A DNA stretch of 64,000 nt from NCBI GenBank assembly GCA_016703325.1, contig JADJCH010000063.1, positions 315,296 through 379,295 of the forward strand, given 5' to 3'. Within the stretch, counting starts at the first letter, position 1, and every line of letters starts with the position of its first letter. A program made the position numbers and the translations under genes. Shown in pieces: positions 1 to 8,400 of the stretch. Source of the DNA: Burkholderiales bacterium (GTDB lineage Bacteria > Pseudomonadota > Gammaproteobacteria > Burkholderiales > Burkholderiaceae_C). Under the pieces are notes generated by a model that was given only the letters and a program-made list of their open reading frames with translations, was not told where the DNA came from and ran no database searches.

Positions 1-463
1 GGTTGCCGTGGTCATGCCAGGTCCAGGCCGGCGTGATGATGAAGTCGCCGCGGCGCATGGTGGTGCGCTCGCCGTCCACCGCGGTGTAGGCGCCCTCGCC
101 GTCCAGCACCAGGCGCAGGGCGGTCTGGGTGTGGCGGTGGGCCGGCGCCACCTCGCCCGGCAGGATCAGCTGCAGCCCGGCATACAGCGACGGGGTGATG
201 CACGACTGGCCGCGCAGCGCCGGGTTCTCCAGGATCAGCACGCGGCGCTCGGCCTCGTCGGCCGAGATCAGGCGGCCGGCCTCCATCACCTGGTCACGCA
301 GGTCGGCATAGCGCCACAGATGGACCTGGGCGGCAGAACGGGGCTGCGGCGGCACCAGGGCGCCCAGCACCTCCCACAGCGGGGTCATGTGCTGCGTGCC
401 GATGCGGCCGTAATAGTCGGCACGCTGGCGCAGGGCGTCGGGTGAAGGCGGGGCGGCGTGCAA
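1..463 (-). CDS. gentisate 1,2-dioxygenase, N-terminal part (runs off window)
   Basis: Cupin-type Fe(II) ring-cleavage dioxygenase that opens gentisate to maleylpyruvate. Only about the first 154 residues are in the window; the gene continues past base 1. Visible family features are an early [14 protein letters not shown] segment, then a first cupin with the metal-site region [16 protein letters not shown] and the glycine-rich turn [14 protein letters not shown], ending in [16 protein letters not shown]. The start chosen is TTG at 463, because GAGGAG lies about 8 bases upstream and no ATG/GTG in frame fits better. It is transcribed divergently from the LysR gene at 591, the usual arrangement for a regulator and its target. 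Family identification is from the residues; the exact substrate (gentisate versus salicylate or hydroxynaphthoate) cannot be settled from this part. Confidence 0.85.
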   Translation of the reverse strand, partial: MHAAPPSPDALRQRADYYGRIGTQHMTPLWEVLGALVPPQPRSAAQVHLWRYADLRDQVMEAGRLISADEAERRVLILENPALRGQSCITPSLYAGLQLILPGEVAPAHRHTQTALRLVLDGEGAYTAVDGERTTMRRGDFIITPAWTWHDHGN

Positions 464-549
464 GGGTGGTCTCCTCGGGCGCCGCGGGTGGGACAGGCAG
501 CGGCGGCCAGGCCGGATCATTCCTGCCCGGCGCCATGCAGCCAATAGAA

Positions 550-571
550 TCACGTGAATGTGATGTATCAC
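550..571. promoter_or_regulatory. candidate LysR operator dyads in the divergent promoter
   Basis: Two adjacent palindromes lie in the 127-bp divergent intergenic region: TCACGTGA (550-557) and GTGATGTATCAC (560-571, arms GTGAT/ATCAC around GT). LysR-type regulators often bind dyads of this size just upstream of their own gene and the divergent target. The position fits; binding is inferred. Confidence 0.4.
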
Positions 572-590
572 TGGCCGTGATGGAGCGCGC

Positions 591-1553
591 TTGGAGCTGA
601 CCGACATCGACCTGAACCAGCTGGTGCTGTTCCAGCAGCTGATGGTCGAGCGGCGCGTCTCCAAGGTGGCCGAGAACCTGGGCCTGACCCAGCCGGCCGT
701 CAGCAACACGCTGGCCAGGCTGCGGCGGCAGTTCGGCGACGACCTGTTCGTGCGCACGCCCAAGGGCATGGTGCCCACGCCGTTGGCCGAGCAGATGGCC
801 GGGCCGATCGGCGAGGCGCTGGCCCTGCTGCACAACGGCCTCAACCCGCCGAGCCGGTTCGACCCGGCCAGCGTGCAGCGGTCGATCACCATCGGCATGA
901 CCGACATCGGCGAGATCGTCTTCCTGCCCGGCCTGCTGGCGCACCTGCGGCAGGTGGCGCCCGGGGTGGCGCTGACCACGGTGCGCACCACCGCCAGCAC
1001 CCTGCGCGAGGACATGGAAGCCGGGCAGGTGGACCTGGCCATCGGTCCGCTGCCGCAGCTGAAGGGCGGATTCTTCCAGCGGCGGCTCTTCCGCCAGCGC
1101 TATGTCTGCCTGTTCCGGCAGGGCCATCCGCTGGACCGTGGACAGATGTCGCTGGCCGACTTCCAGGCGGCCGAGCATCTGGTCATCGTGTCGGCCGGCA
1201 CCGGGCACGGCAAGGTCGACGACCTGATCCGCCGCGCCGGCATCGAGCGCCGCATGCGGCTGACCGTGCCGCACTTCGTGAGCGTGGGCCACATCCTGCA
1301 GCGCAGCGACATGGTGGCCACCGTCACCGAGCGGCTGGCCGAGCGCCTGGCCGCGCCTTTTGGCCTGCACTACCTGCCGCATCCGATCGACCTGCCGGAC
1401 GTTGCCATCAACCTGTTCTGGCATGCCAAGGTGCACCGATCGCCCGCCCACCAGTGGCTGCGCGGGCTGGTGTTCGACCTGTTCGGCGACGACACCACGC
1501 CAGCCCAGCCGCCGGCGGCAACGCTCAGCCGGGCGCCGCGTCGTCCCGTGTGA
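591..1553 (+). CDS. LysR-family transcriptional regulator
   Basis: A 320-residue protein, normal length for LysR regulators. The N-terminal winged helix-turn-helix is clear (residues about 5-65; recognition-helix region [20 protein letters not shown] followed by [12 protein letters not shown]). The C-terminal effector-binding domain occupies about 90-300. The N-terminus resembles the NahR/NodD-like branch that senses aromatic compounds. The start is TTG at 591; no ATG or GTG lies close upstream in frame. It diverges from the gentisate dioxygenase gene, so control of gentisate or a related aromatic pathway is the natural inference. Its 3' end overlaps the convergent DUF35 gene tail-to-tail by 29 bp. 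Confidence 0.88.
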   Translation: MELTDIDLNQLVLFQQLMVERRVSKVAENLGLTQPAVSNTLARLRRQFGDDLFVRTPKGMVPTPLAEQMAGPIGEALALLHNGLNPPSRFDPASVQRSITIGMTDIGEIVFLPGLLAHLRQVAPGVALTTVRTTASTLREDMEAGQVDLAIGPLPQLKGGFFQRRLFRQRYVCLFRQGHPLDRGQMSLADFQAAEHLVIVSAGTGHGKVDDLIRRAGIERRMRLTVPHFVSVGHILQRSDMVATVTERLAERLAAPFGLHYLPHPIDLPDVAINLFWHAKVHRSPAHQWLRGLVFDLFGDDTTPAQPPAATLSRAPRRPV

Positions 1554-1944
1554 ACTTGGGCGCCTGGCGGCCCTCCGGCGTGCGGCGGAACACCACCTTC
1601 ACCGGTGCGCCGATCTGCATGTCGGCTTCGGCCATGTCGACCAGGTTGGTCAGCATGCGCGGGCCTTCGGCCAGCTCGACATAGGCTACGGTGTAGGGCG
1701 GGTTGGCACGGCGCAGCGTGGAAAACGCATGGATGCTACCACGCCCGCTGAGCGGCACCCAGGCGGTGTTGGCACTGCCACAGAAGGGGCAGATGCCGCG
1801 CGGGTACCAGTGGTGCCGGCCGCAGTCGGTGCAGTGCTTGCCCAGCAGCCGGCCTGCTTCGGCGGCCTGCCAGAACGGCAGGTTCTCGGGCAGGGCGGCC
1901 ACGAACGGGTCGGCGAGGAAATCAGGCGGGGTGGCGGACGTCAT
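1525..1944 (-). CDS. Zn-ribbon/OB-fold DUF35 protein (acyl-CoA-binding partner of thiolase)
   Basis: A 139-residue protein with a rubredoxin-like zinc ribbon (Cys38-x2-Cys41 and Cys52-x2-Cys55 in KHCTDCGRHHWYPRGICPFC) followed by an OB-fold with the segment GSIHAFSTLRRANPPYTVAY. DUF35 proteins are small partners of SCP-x/thiolase-like enzymes and help bind acyl-CoA substrates. The start ATG at 1944 overlaps the thiolase stop as ATGA, indicating translational coupling, and the gene is the last of the acyl-CoA synthetase-thiolase-DUF35 operon. Its stop lies inside the end of the convergent LysR gene. Confidence 0.87.
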   Translation of the reverse strand: MTSATPPDFLADPFVAALPENLPFWQAAEAGRLLGKHCTDCGRHHWYPRGICPFCGSANTAWVPLSGRGSIHAFSTLRRANPPYTVAYVELAEGPRMLTNLVDMAEADMQIGAPVKVVFRRTPEGRQAPKFTRDDAAPG

Positions 1945-3110
1945 GTGCGCTCCAGGATCAGGGTGGCATGGGCATGGCCTCCGCCCAGCACCAGGCCGGG
2001 GCCGCTGGCCAGGGCCAGCTGGCAGCCGGGCACCTGCACGGCGGGGTGGGCTTCGCCGCGCAGCTGGCGCACCGCCTCGATCACCTTGGTGATGCCGCCG
2101 CGGTTGGCCGGGTGGTTGTTGCACAGGCCGCCGCCGTCGGTGTTCCACGGCAGCGCGCCGCGGCCCGACACCAGGTTGCCGTCCTGCACGAAGGCGCCGC
2201 CCTGCCCCTTTTTGCAGAAGCCCAGGTCTTCCAGCTGCAGGATCACCATGATGGTGAAGTTGTCGTAGACCGATGCGTACTGGATGTCCTGCGGCCCCAC
2301 GCCAGCCTGGGCAAAGGCCAGCCGGCCCGACACCTCGGCGCCGGTGCGGGTCAGATCGACCAGGCCGCCCTGGTTGGTGTGGATGGTCTGGCCGCTGCCG
2401 CGCAGGCGCACCAGCGGGCGCTTCAGCCGCCGCGCCACTGCGGCGCTGGTGACGACCAGGGCGCCGCCACCGTCGGTGATGACGCAGCAGTCCATCTTGT
2501 GCAGCGGGTCGGCCACCACGCCCGAGGCCAGCACCTCGTCCACCGTCACCGGCTTGCGCAGCAGCGCGTCGGGGTTGTGCTGGGCATGCAGCGACGCCGC
2601 CACCTTCACCCAGGCCAGCTGCTCGGGCGTGGTGCCGTATTCATGCATGTGGCGCTGCGCGGCCATGGCGTAGATGGGCGCGATGGTCCACTGGCTGGCG
2701 CTGTCGAACGCGGCCTCGGGCCGCTCAGGCGGCAATGCACGCGGCTGCACCCCCACCGACAGGCCGGTGCTGCGCGGCCGACCGGCCAGGGTGATCAGCG
2801 CCACCGAGCACTTGCCCGCCGCAATCGCCGCCGCCGCATGCTCGACCAGCGCGATGTACGAGCAACCGCCCAGCTCGCTGCCGTCCATCCAGCGCAGGCG
2901 CAGGTTCAGGTAGTCGGCCATCACCAGCGGCGTGCCGCCGGGCACGTCGCCGGCGCAGAAGTAGCCGTCCACCTCGGCCAGGCTGAGGCCGGCGTCGGCC
3001 AGTGCACCCAGCGCGCTGTCGGCATGCAGCTGCGCCACCGACTTGTCCGGCGCGTGGCGGGTGGGGTGTTCGTAGGCGCCGCAGATGTAGGCGCCGGAGT
3101 CGTGGGTCAT
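1941..3110 (-). CDS. thiolase-like protein (SCP-x / lipid-transfer type)
   Basis: A 389-residue thiolase-fold protein. Features are the N-terminal GAYEHPTRHAPDKSV, the DGYFCAGDVPGG turn, a candidate nucleophile region at GSELGGCSYIALVEHA, and a C-terminal NNHPANRGG segment resembling the catalytic His loop, followed by LASGPGLVLGGGHAHATL. This matches SCP-x-type thiolases, which with a DUF35 partner carry out thiolytic or retro-aldol-like side-chain cleavage of CoA esters or are non-decarboxylating condensing-like enzymes. It lies 15 bp downstream of the acyl-CoA synthetase gene and overlaps DUF35 by 4 bp, so the three are one operon. The substrate is unknown. Confidence 0.86.
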   Translation of the reverse strand: MTHDSGAYICGAYEHPTRHAPDKSVAQLHADSALGALADAGLSLAEVDGYFCAGDVPGGTPLVMADYLNLRLRWMDGSELGGCSYIALVEHAAAAIAAGKCSVALITLAGRPRSTGLSVGVQPRALPPERPEAAFDSASQWTIAPIYAMAAQRHMHEYGTTPEQLAWVKVAASLHAQHNPDALLRKPVTVDEVLASGVVADPLHKMDCCVITDGGGALVVTSAAVARRLKRPLVRLRGSGQTIHTNQGGLVDLTRTGAEVSGRLAFAQAGVGPQDIQYASVYDNFTIMVILQLEDLGFCKKGQGGAFVQDGNLVSGRGALPWNTDGGGLCNNHPANRGGITKVIEAVRQLRGEAHPAVQVPGCQLALASGPGLVLGGGHAHATLILERT

Positions 3111-3125
3111 GGTGGAGGCATCCTG

Positions 3126-4706
3126 TCAGTGCACGGCGCGCCCGTCGGCCGGCCAGTGGCGGGCGCGCAGGGCTTTCTTGTCGATCTTGCCCAGCGCGGT
3201 GAGCGGCAGCGCGGGCAGGAATTCCACCCGCTTGGGCGTGGCCACCGTGCCCTTGGCCGCACGCACCAGGGCCATCAGCGCCTCGGCCTCCACCGCCGCG
3301 CCCGGCTTCAGCTGCACGCAGGCCTGCACCAGCTCGCCCCACTTCTCATCGGGCACGCCGATCACCGCCGCGGCGGCCACCGCCGGGTGGGTGCAGAGCG
3401 CGTCTTCCACCTCCTTCGGGTAGACGTTGAAGCCGCCCGAGATGATCAGGTCCTTCTTGCGGTCGACGATGTAGAACAGGCCGTCGGCGTCCTGGTAGGC
3501 GATGTCGCCGGTGTGCAGCCAGCCACCCGCCAGCGCGGCGGCGGTTTCTTCGGCGCGGTGCAGGTAGCCCGACATCAGCAGCGGGCCACGCACGCAGATC
3601 TCGCCGCGTTCGCCCTGCGGCACCTCGTGCCCCGCATCGTCCAGCAGGCGCACCTGCATCAGCGGGCTGGGGCGGCCCGCGGCGGCCAGCTGTGCATCGC
3701 TGAGGCCGACATGGTCCTGCCGGTTCAGGATCAGCAGCGAGTTGGGCGCCTCGGTCTGGCCGTAGCTCTGCAGCAGCACCGGGCCCAGCAGCTGCAGCGC
3801 CTGGCGCAGGCGCGCGGGTGAGGCGGGCGCGGCGCTGTAGATCAGCGTGTGGAAGCGCGACCAGTCCACCTCGTGCGTGCGGCCGCTGTCGAGCAGGGTG
3901 TACAGCATGGTGGGCACCAGCCAGGTGACGTTGCAGCCGAACTGGTGGACGGCGTCGATGAAGCTGCCGGTGGCATAGCCGCGCACCAGGGTGACGCAGC
4001 CGCCGCGCATCAGCGTGGGCAGCACCAGCGAGCCGCCGCCGTGCGAGATGGGCGCCACGCACAGGTAGCGGATGTCGGCCGGCCAGTCCTTGGCGGCCAG
4101 GTCGATCACCGCATTGGTGGCCAGCGCGCGGTTCGACAGCAGCACGCCCTTGGACCGGCCGGTGGTGCCGCCGGTGTAGGCCACGCGGACGATGGTCTCG
4201 GCATCGCCCACCGGCTGCAGCGGCTGCGCCAGCGGCGGGGCGGCGGCCAGGGTCGGCAGCAGATCGGTGAAGCCCGGGATGTCGCCCAGCGCGAACCAGG
4301 CCTGCACGCCGGCGCATTGGCCGCGCAGGGCCTCGCCGCGGCTGCGGTGGTGGGCATCGACGATGGCGATGCGGGCGCCGCAATCGGCCAGGATGAAGGC
4401 ATGGTCGGACTCGCTGCCCAGCGCGTGCAGCATCACCGAGCGCAGGCCGCGCAGGTAGGCGGCCGCCGCGATGGCAAACACCTCCCAGCGGTTGACGCCG
4501 AGCTGGGCCACGCTGTCGCCCGGCTGCAGCCCCAGGCTGTCGAAGTGGCGGGCGATGGCGCCGATGGCCTCGCCCAGCTGGCGGTAGGTGCGCGTGGCCT
4601 CGGCGTTGGCGAAGGCGCTGCGCTCGGGAAAGCGGCGGATGGCGGTCAGCAGCAGGTCGGCCACGGTGCCGCCGCGGCTGGCCTGGTCAGGGGGAATGTC
4701 GGGCAT
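3126..4706 (-). CDS. AMP-dependent acyl-CoA synthetase (ANL superfamily)
   Basis: A 526-residue adenylate-forming ligase activating a carboxylic acid to its CoA thioester. Core motifs in order: P-loop YTGGTTGRSKGVLLSN (about residue 176), YGQTEAPN, GWLHTGDIAYQDADG, the hinge motif DRKKDLIISGGFNVYPKEVE, and near the C-terminus LTALGKIDKKALR with the catalytic lysine. The start chosen is ATG 4706 (MPDIPPDQ), because the ANL domain begins soon after; an in-frame ATG at 4784 would add 26 residues unlike the family. First gene of the operon with the thiolase and DUF35, suggesting activation then chain-shortening of an unusual acyl or aromatic side chain. The substrate is not predictable from sequence. 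Confidence 0.9.
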   Translation of the reverse strand: MPDIPPDQASRGGTVADLLLTAIRRFPERSAFANAEATRTYRQLGEAIGAIARHFDSLGLQPGDSVAQLGVNRWEVFAIAAAAYLRGLRSVMLHALGSESDHAFILADCGARIAIVDAHHRSRGEALRGQCAGVQAWFALGDIPGFTDLLPTLAAAPPLAQPLQPVGDAETIVRVAYTGGTTGRSKGVLLSNRALATNAVIDLAAKDWPADIRYLCVAPISHGGGSLVLPTLMRGGCVTLVRGYATGSFIDAVHQFGCNVTWLVPTMLYTLLDSGRTHEVDWSRFHTLIYSAAPASPARLRQALQLLGPVLLQSYGQTEAPNSLLILNRQDHVGLSDAQLAAAGRPSPLMQVRLLDDAGHEVPQGERGEICVRGPLLMSGYLHRAEETAAALAGGWLHTGDIAYQDADGLFYIVDRKKDLIISGGFNVYPKEVEDALCTHPAVAAAAVIGVPDEKWGELVQACVQLKPGAAVEAEALMALVRAAKGTVATPKRVEFLPALPLTALGKIDKKALRARHWPADGRAVH

Positions 4707-4837
4707 GGTGGGCAGCGTTCCAGGGCAACCGCATCTTGGCCGACGGCGCACACCAGGGTCCGTCACCTTGGTGTAGCCCGGCACCGATGCGGCCGGGTGT
4801 TCAGGACGCGGCGGCCAGCGGCTGGGGGCCCGGCCGG

Positions 4838-4868
4838 GGGCGGGCGGGGCCAGGCGTCACGCCCGCCC
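4838..4868 (-). terminator. GC-rich hairpin after the giant gene (weak terminator candidate)
   Basis: Perfect 9-bp stem GGGCGGGCG (4838-4846) / CGCCCGCCC (4860-4868) with a 13-base loop, just past the giant gene's stop on the minus strand. No T-run follows, so an intrinsic terminator is unproven. The rest of the 185-bp gap (4707-4891) shows nothing else recognisable. Confidence 0.35.
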
Positions 4869-4891
4869 GCCCACCACCACGGCGCCGATGC

Positions 4892-5490
4892 TCACACGTC
4901 CAGATCGATGCGGATGCTCGCGTTCGGGTTGCGCTCGGCCCCTGGCGCCCAGGATGGCGACGTCAGTGCCTCGGCCCAGGCGCCCTTGACCACCTTGGTC
5001 GTGTCCACACGCCCCCCTCGCTGCAGCGCGACGTTCCAGTCGATCAGACCGTCGTTGTCCAGGCGCTCCACCAGCCTGCCTTGCGGCCGGGTTGCCGGCT
5101 GCACTGGCGCCGTGGTCGACCCGCCCGCACGCCCGGAGGCGTCAGCCGGGGCGTCCGCCTGCCCTGCTGCCGATGCACCAACCGGACCCTGCGCGGCCGG
5201 CTTGAAGACACGCGGCAGCATCCGCCCGAGCCAGCTGGCGCCAGCGGATGGCTGCTGCGGCGCGGCGGCCGGGGACGCTTCGGGCTGCGACAGGGACTCG
5301 GTCGCGGGTGCCGCGCCCGCTGGCGCGACAGCGCCAGCGCCAGCGGCCAGCTTCTGCGGCGCCAGGTCGGGCTGCGCTGACTCGGCAGACAGGGCCACCA
5401 GGCCCACCTGCCCCGCGTCAGACGCGAGCAACTGGCCCTCTGCCGGCGCGGCCAGCGGCGCGCCGGGTGGTGGGCTGACCTGGACCAGGA
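4892..5490 (-). other. C-terminal tail of the giant protein
   Basis: After the last Ig-like domain comes a low-complexity Ala/Pro/Gln linker with a [15 protein letters not shown] island, then a compact end containing [25 protein letters not shown] and [12 protein letters not shown]. The unrepeated, structured character of the last 60-70 residues suggests a sorting or secretion signal; this is inference. Confidence 0.45.
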
Positions 5491-8400
5491 AGCTCACGCT
5501 GCTGGCCAGCAACGGGTTGCCGTCGTCGCTGACCCGCACCTTCACCTGGTGGCTGCCAGCGGTGGCGGCGGTCCATCGGAGCACACCACTGACAGGGTCC
5601 AGGCTCATGCCTGCCGGCGCGGTGTCGAGCTCGTAGGTGAGGCGATCCCCCGGCCGCACGGCATTCACCCGCACATCGTCCAGGCGGAAGGTGGCAGCCG
5701 GATCATTCGCACCGCCGATGGCCAGTGCGGTGCTGGCTCCCGTCGCGACGAAGCTGAAAGCGGCCTCGCCCGCGGCCGATGTGAAGTCGGACACCTGCGC
5801 GCCATTGACCAGGAACCGCACGGCATGGCTGTTGGCGCTGACGTTGGCACGCAACTGGTAGGTCTTGCCCGCCTCGGTGGCCAGGTTCTGGCGCACGAAG
5901 TAGTTGGCAGAGGCCACACCGGCGCGCGCGTAGACCAGAGCTTCACTCTGCACGCTGACCGACAGGCCCGCATCCGCCGTCCATCCCGCGACGCCGGCGG
6001 CGAAGCTGCCGTTGCTGACCACGGGCAGGGCCACGGCCTGCACCGTCAGGTGATCGAGGCGGAACGCGGCCGTCAGCGCGTTGGTGCCGGCCATCGACAG
6101 CTGCGTGCTGGCCCCCGTGGCCGTGAAGGTGAAGCTCGCCGTGCCAGAGGCCTGGCTGAAGGTCAGCGCCTGCACCCCGTTGACCAGGAACACCGCCGCG
6201 TGGGTGTTGGCCGACACATCGGCCTGCACGCGGTAGGTCTGCCCGGCTTGCGTCGCGATCGTCTGGCGCACCTGCGCGGTCGCAAACGCCGCGTTGTTGC
6301 GCGCGTAGACCAGTTCACCGTTCTGGACGCTGGCCAGGATGCCCGCATCCAACGTCCAGCCGTTCAGGTTGGTGGCGAAGTGGCCGTTGGTCACCAGGGC
6401 GGCGGCCTCGTTGCGCACGTAGACGTTGTCCAGGCGGAACGCGGCGGTCAGCGAGTTGGTGCCGCCGATCGACAGCTGCGTGCTGGCGCCCGTGGCCACG
6501 AACGTGAAGCTTGCCGTGCCCGCAGCCTGGCTGAAGGTCAGCGCCTGCACCCCGTTGACCAGGAACACGGCCGCATGGGTGTTGGCCGACACATCGGCCT
6601 GCACGCGGTAGGTCTGCCCGGCTTGCGTGGCGATCGTCTGGCGCACCATCGCGCTGCCGAAGCCTGCGTTGTTGCGCGCGTAGACCAGCTGACCGTTCTG
6701 GACGCTGACCAGGATGCCCGCATCCACCGTCCAGCCGGCCAGGCCGGCGCTGAAGGTGCCGTTGGTCACCAGTTCAGGCACCACCCCATCACTGTCGGTG
6801 GCCGTCACCACGAAGCTCAGCGTCGCGCCTTCCACCACAGACTGGTTGGTGATCGGCGCCAGCACCGGCGCGTCGTTGCTGACTTCGCGCACCTGCACCG
6901 TGCGGTTGGCAGCGGCGTGGCTGCCGTCCTCATCGGTGGCGCTGACGGCAATGGCGTAGTTGCCGCTGGCGGTGTAGACGTGCGTGGCCTGCGCCTCATT
7001 GGCCGGCAGCGTGTCCACCGCGCCATCACCCCAGCTGATCTGCCAGGCGCTGCGGGTGTCCTGGCCCGGGTCTGCGGCCGACAGGGTCAGCACATACGGC
7101 AGGTCTTCGTCGACCGCCGCTGCGCCGCTGACCGTGAGCGTCGGCGCCACGTTCGTCACCGCCACCACAAAGCTGCGCTCGTGGGCGAGCATGGGCAGGC
7201 CGTCGTCCTGCACGCGCACTGTCACGTTGGCCGACGTCGGCCCATCGGCCGCCGCCCAGGTGAACTGGCCCGTCACCGGGTGGATGCTGGCACCCGCCGG
7301 GCCGGACACCAGGCTGTAGGTCAGCAGGTCGCCGAAGTTGACCCCGTCAGGGTTGACGCGCACGTTGTCCAGCCGGAACGCGGCCGCCAGCGAATTGGTG
7401 CCGCCAATCGCCAGTTGCGTGCTGGCGCCCGTGGCGGTGAAGGTGAAACTGGCCTTGCCCGATGCCTGGCTGAAGATCCCTGCCTGCACGCCATTGACCA
7501 GGAACACGGCCGCGTGGGTGTTGGCCGACACGTCGGCCTGCAGCCGGTAGGTCTGCCCGGCTTGCGTGGCCATCGTCTGGCGAACCATGGAGCTCGCAAA
7601 GGCCGCGTTGTTGCGTGCGTAGACCAGTTGGCCGTTCTGCACGCTGGCCTGGATGCCGGCGTCCGGCGTCCAGCCGGTCAGGCCCGCATCGAAGCTGCCG
7701 TTGCTCGCCACATTGACTTCGTCGCGGTGGATCCGCACGTTGTCCAGGCGGAAGGCGGCCGTCAGCGCGTTGGTGCCGCCGATCGACAGCTGCGTGCTGG
7801 CCCCCGTGGCCACGAACGTGAAGCTCGCCTGGCCCGCAGCCTGGCTGAAGGTCAGCGCCTGCACCCCGTTGACCAGGAACACGGCCGCGTGGGTGTTGGC
7901 CGACACGTCGGCCAGCACACGGTAGGTCTGCCCGGCTTGCGTGGCAATCGTCTGGCGCACCATCGCGCTGCCGAAGCCTGCGTTGTTGCGCGCGTAGACC
8001 AATTGACCGTTCTGGACACTGGCCAGGATGCCCGCATCCACCGTCCAGCCGGCCAGGCCGGCGCTGAACGTGCCGTTGGTCGCCAGGTCAGACACCACAC
8101 CATCGCTGTCGGTGGCCGTCACCACGAAGCTCAGGGTCGAACCCTCGGCAACCGTCTGGCTGGCGATCGGCGCCAGCACCGGCGCGTCGTTGTTGAGTTC
8201 GCGCACCTGCACCGTGCGGCTGGCGGCGGCGTGGCTGCCGTCCTCATCGATGGCGCTGACGTCAATGGCGTAGTTGCCGCTGGCGGTGTAGACGTGCGTG
8301 GCCTGCGCCGCATTGCCCGGCAGCGTGTCCACCGCGCCGTCGCCCCAGTTGATCTGCCATGCGCTGCGGGTGTCCTGTCCCGGGTCCGCCGTGGCCGACA

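Noticed and set aside
1..203. Short minus-strand frame beginning at 203.
   Set aside because: It is out of frame with the gentisate dioxygenase, whose residues are unambiguous in the neighbouring frame.
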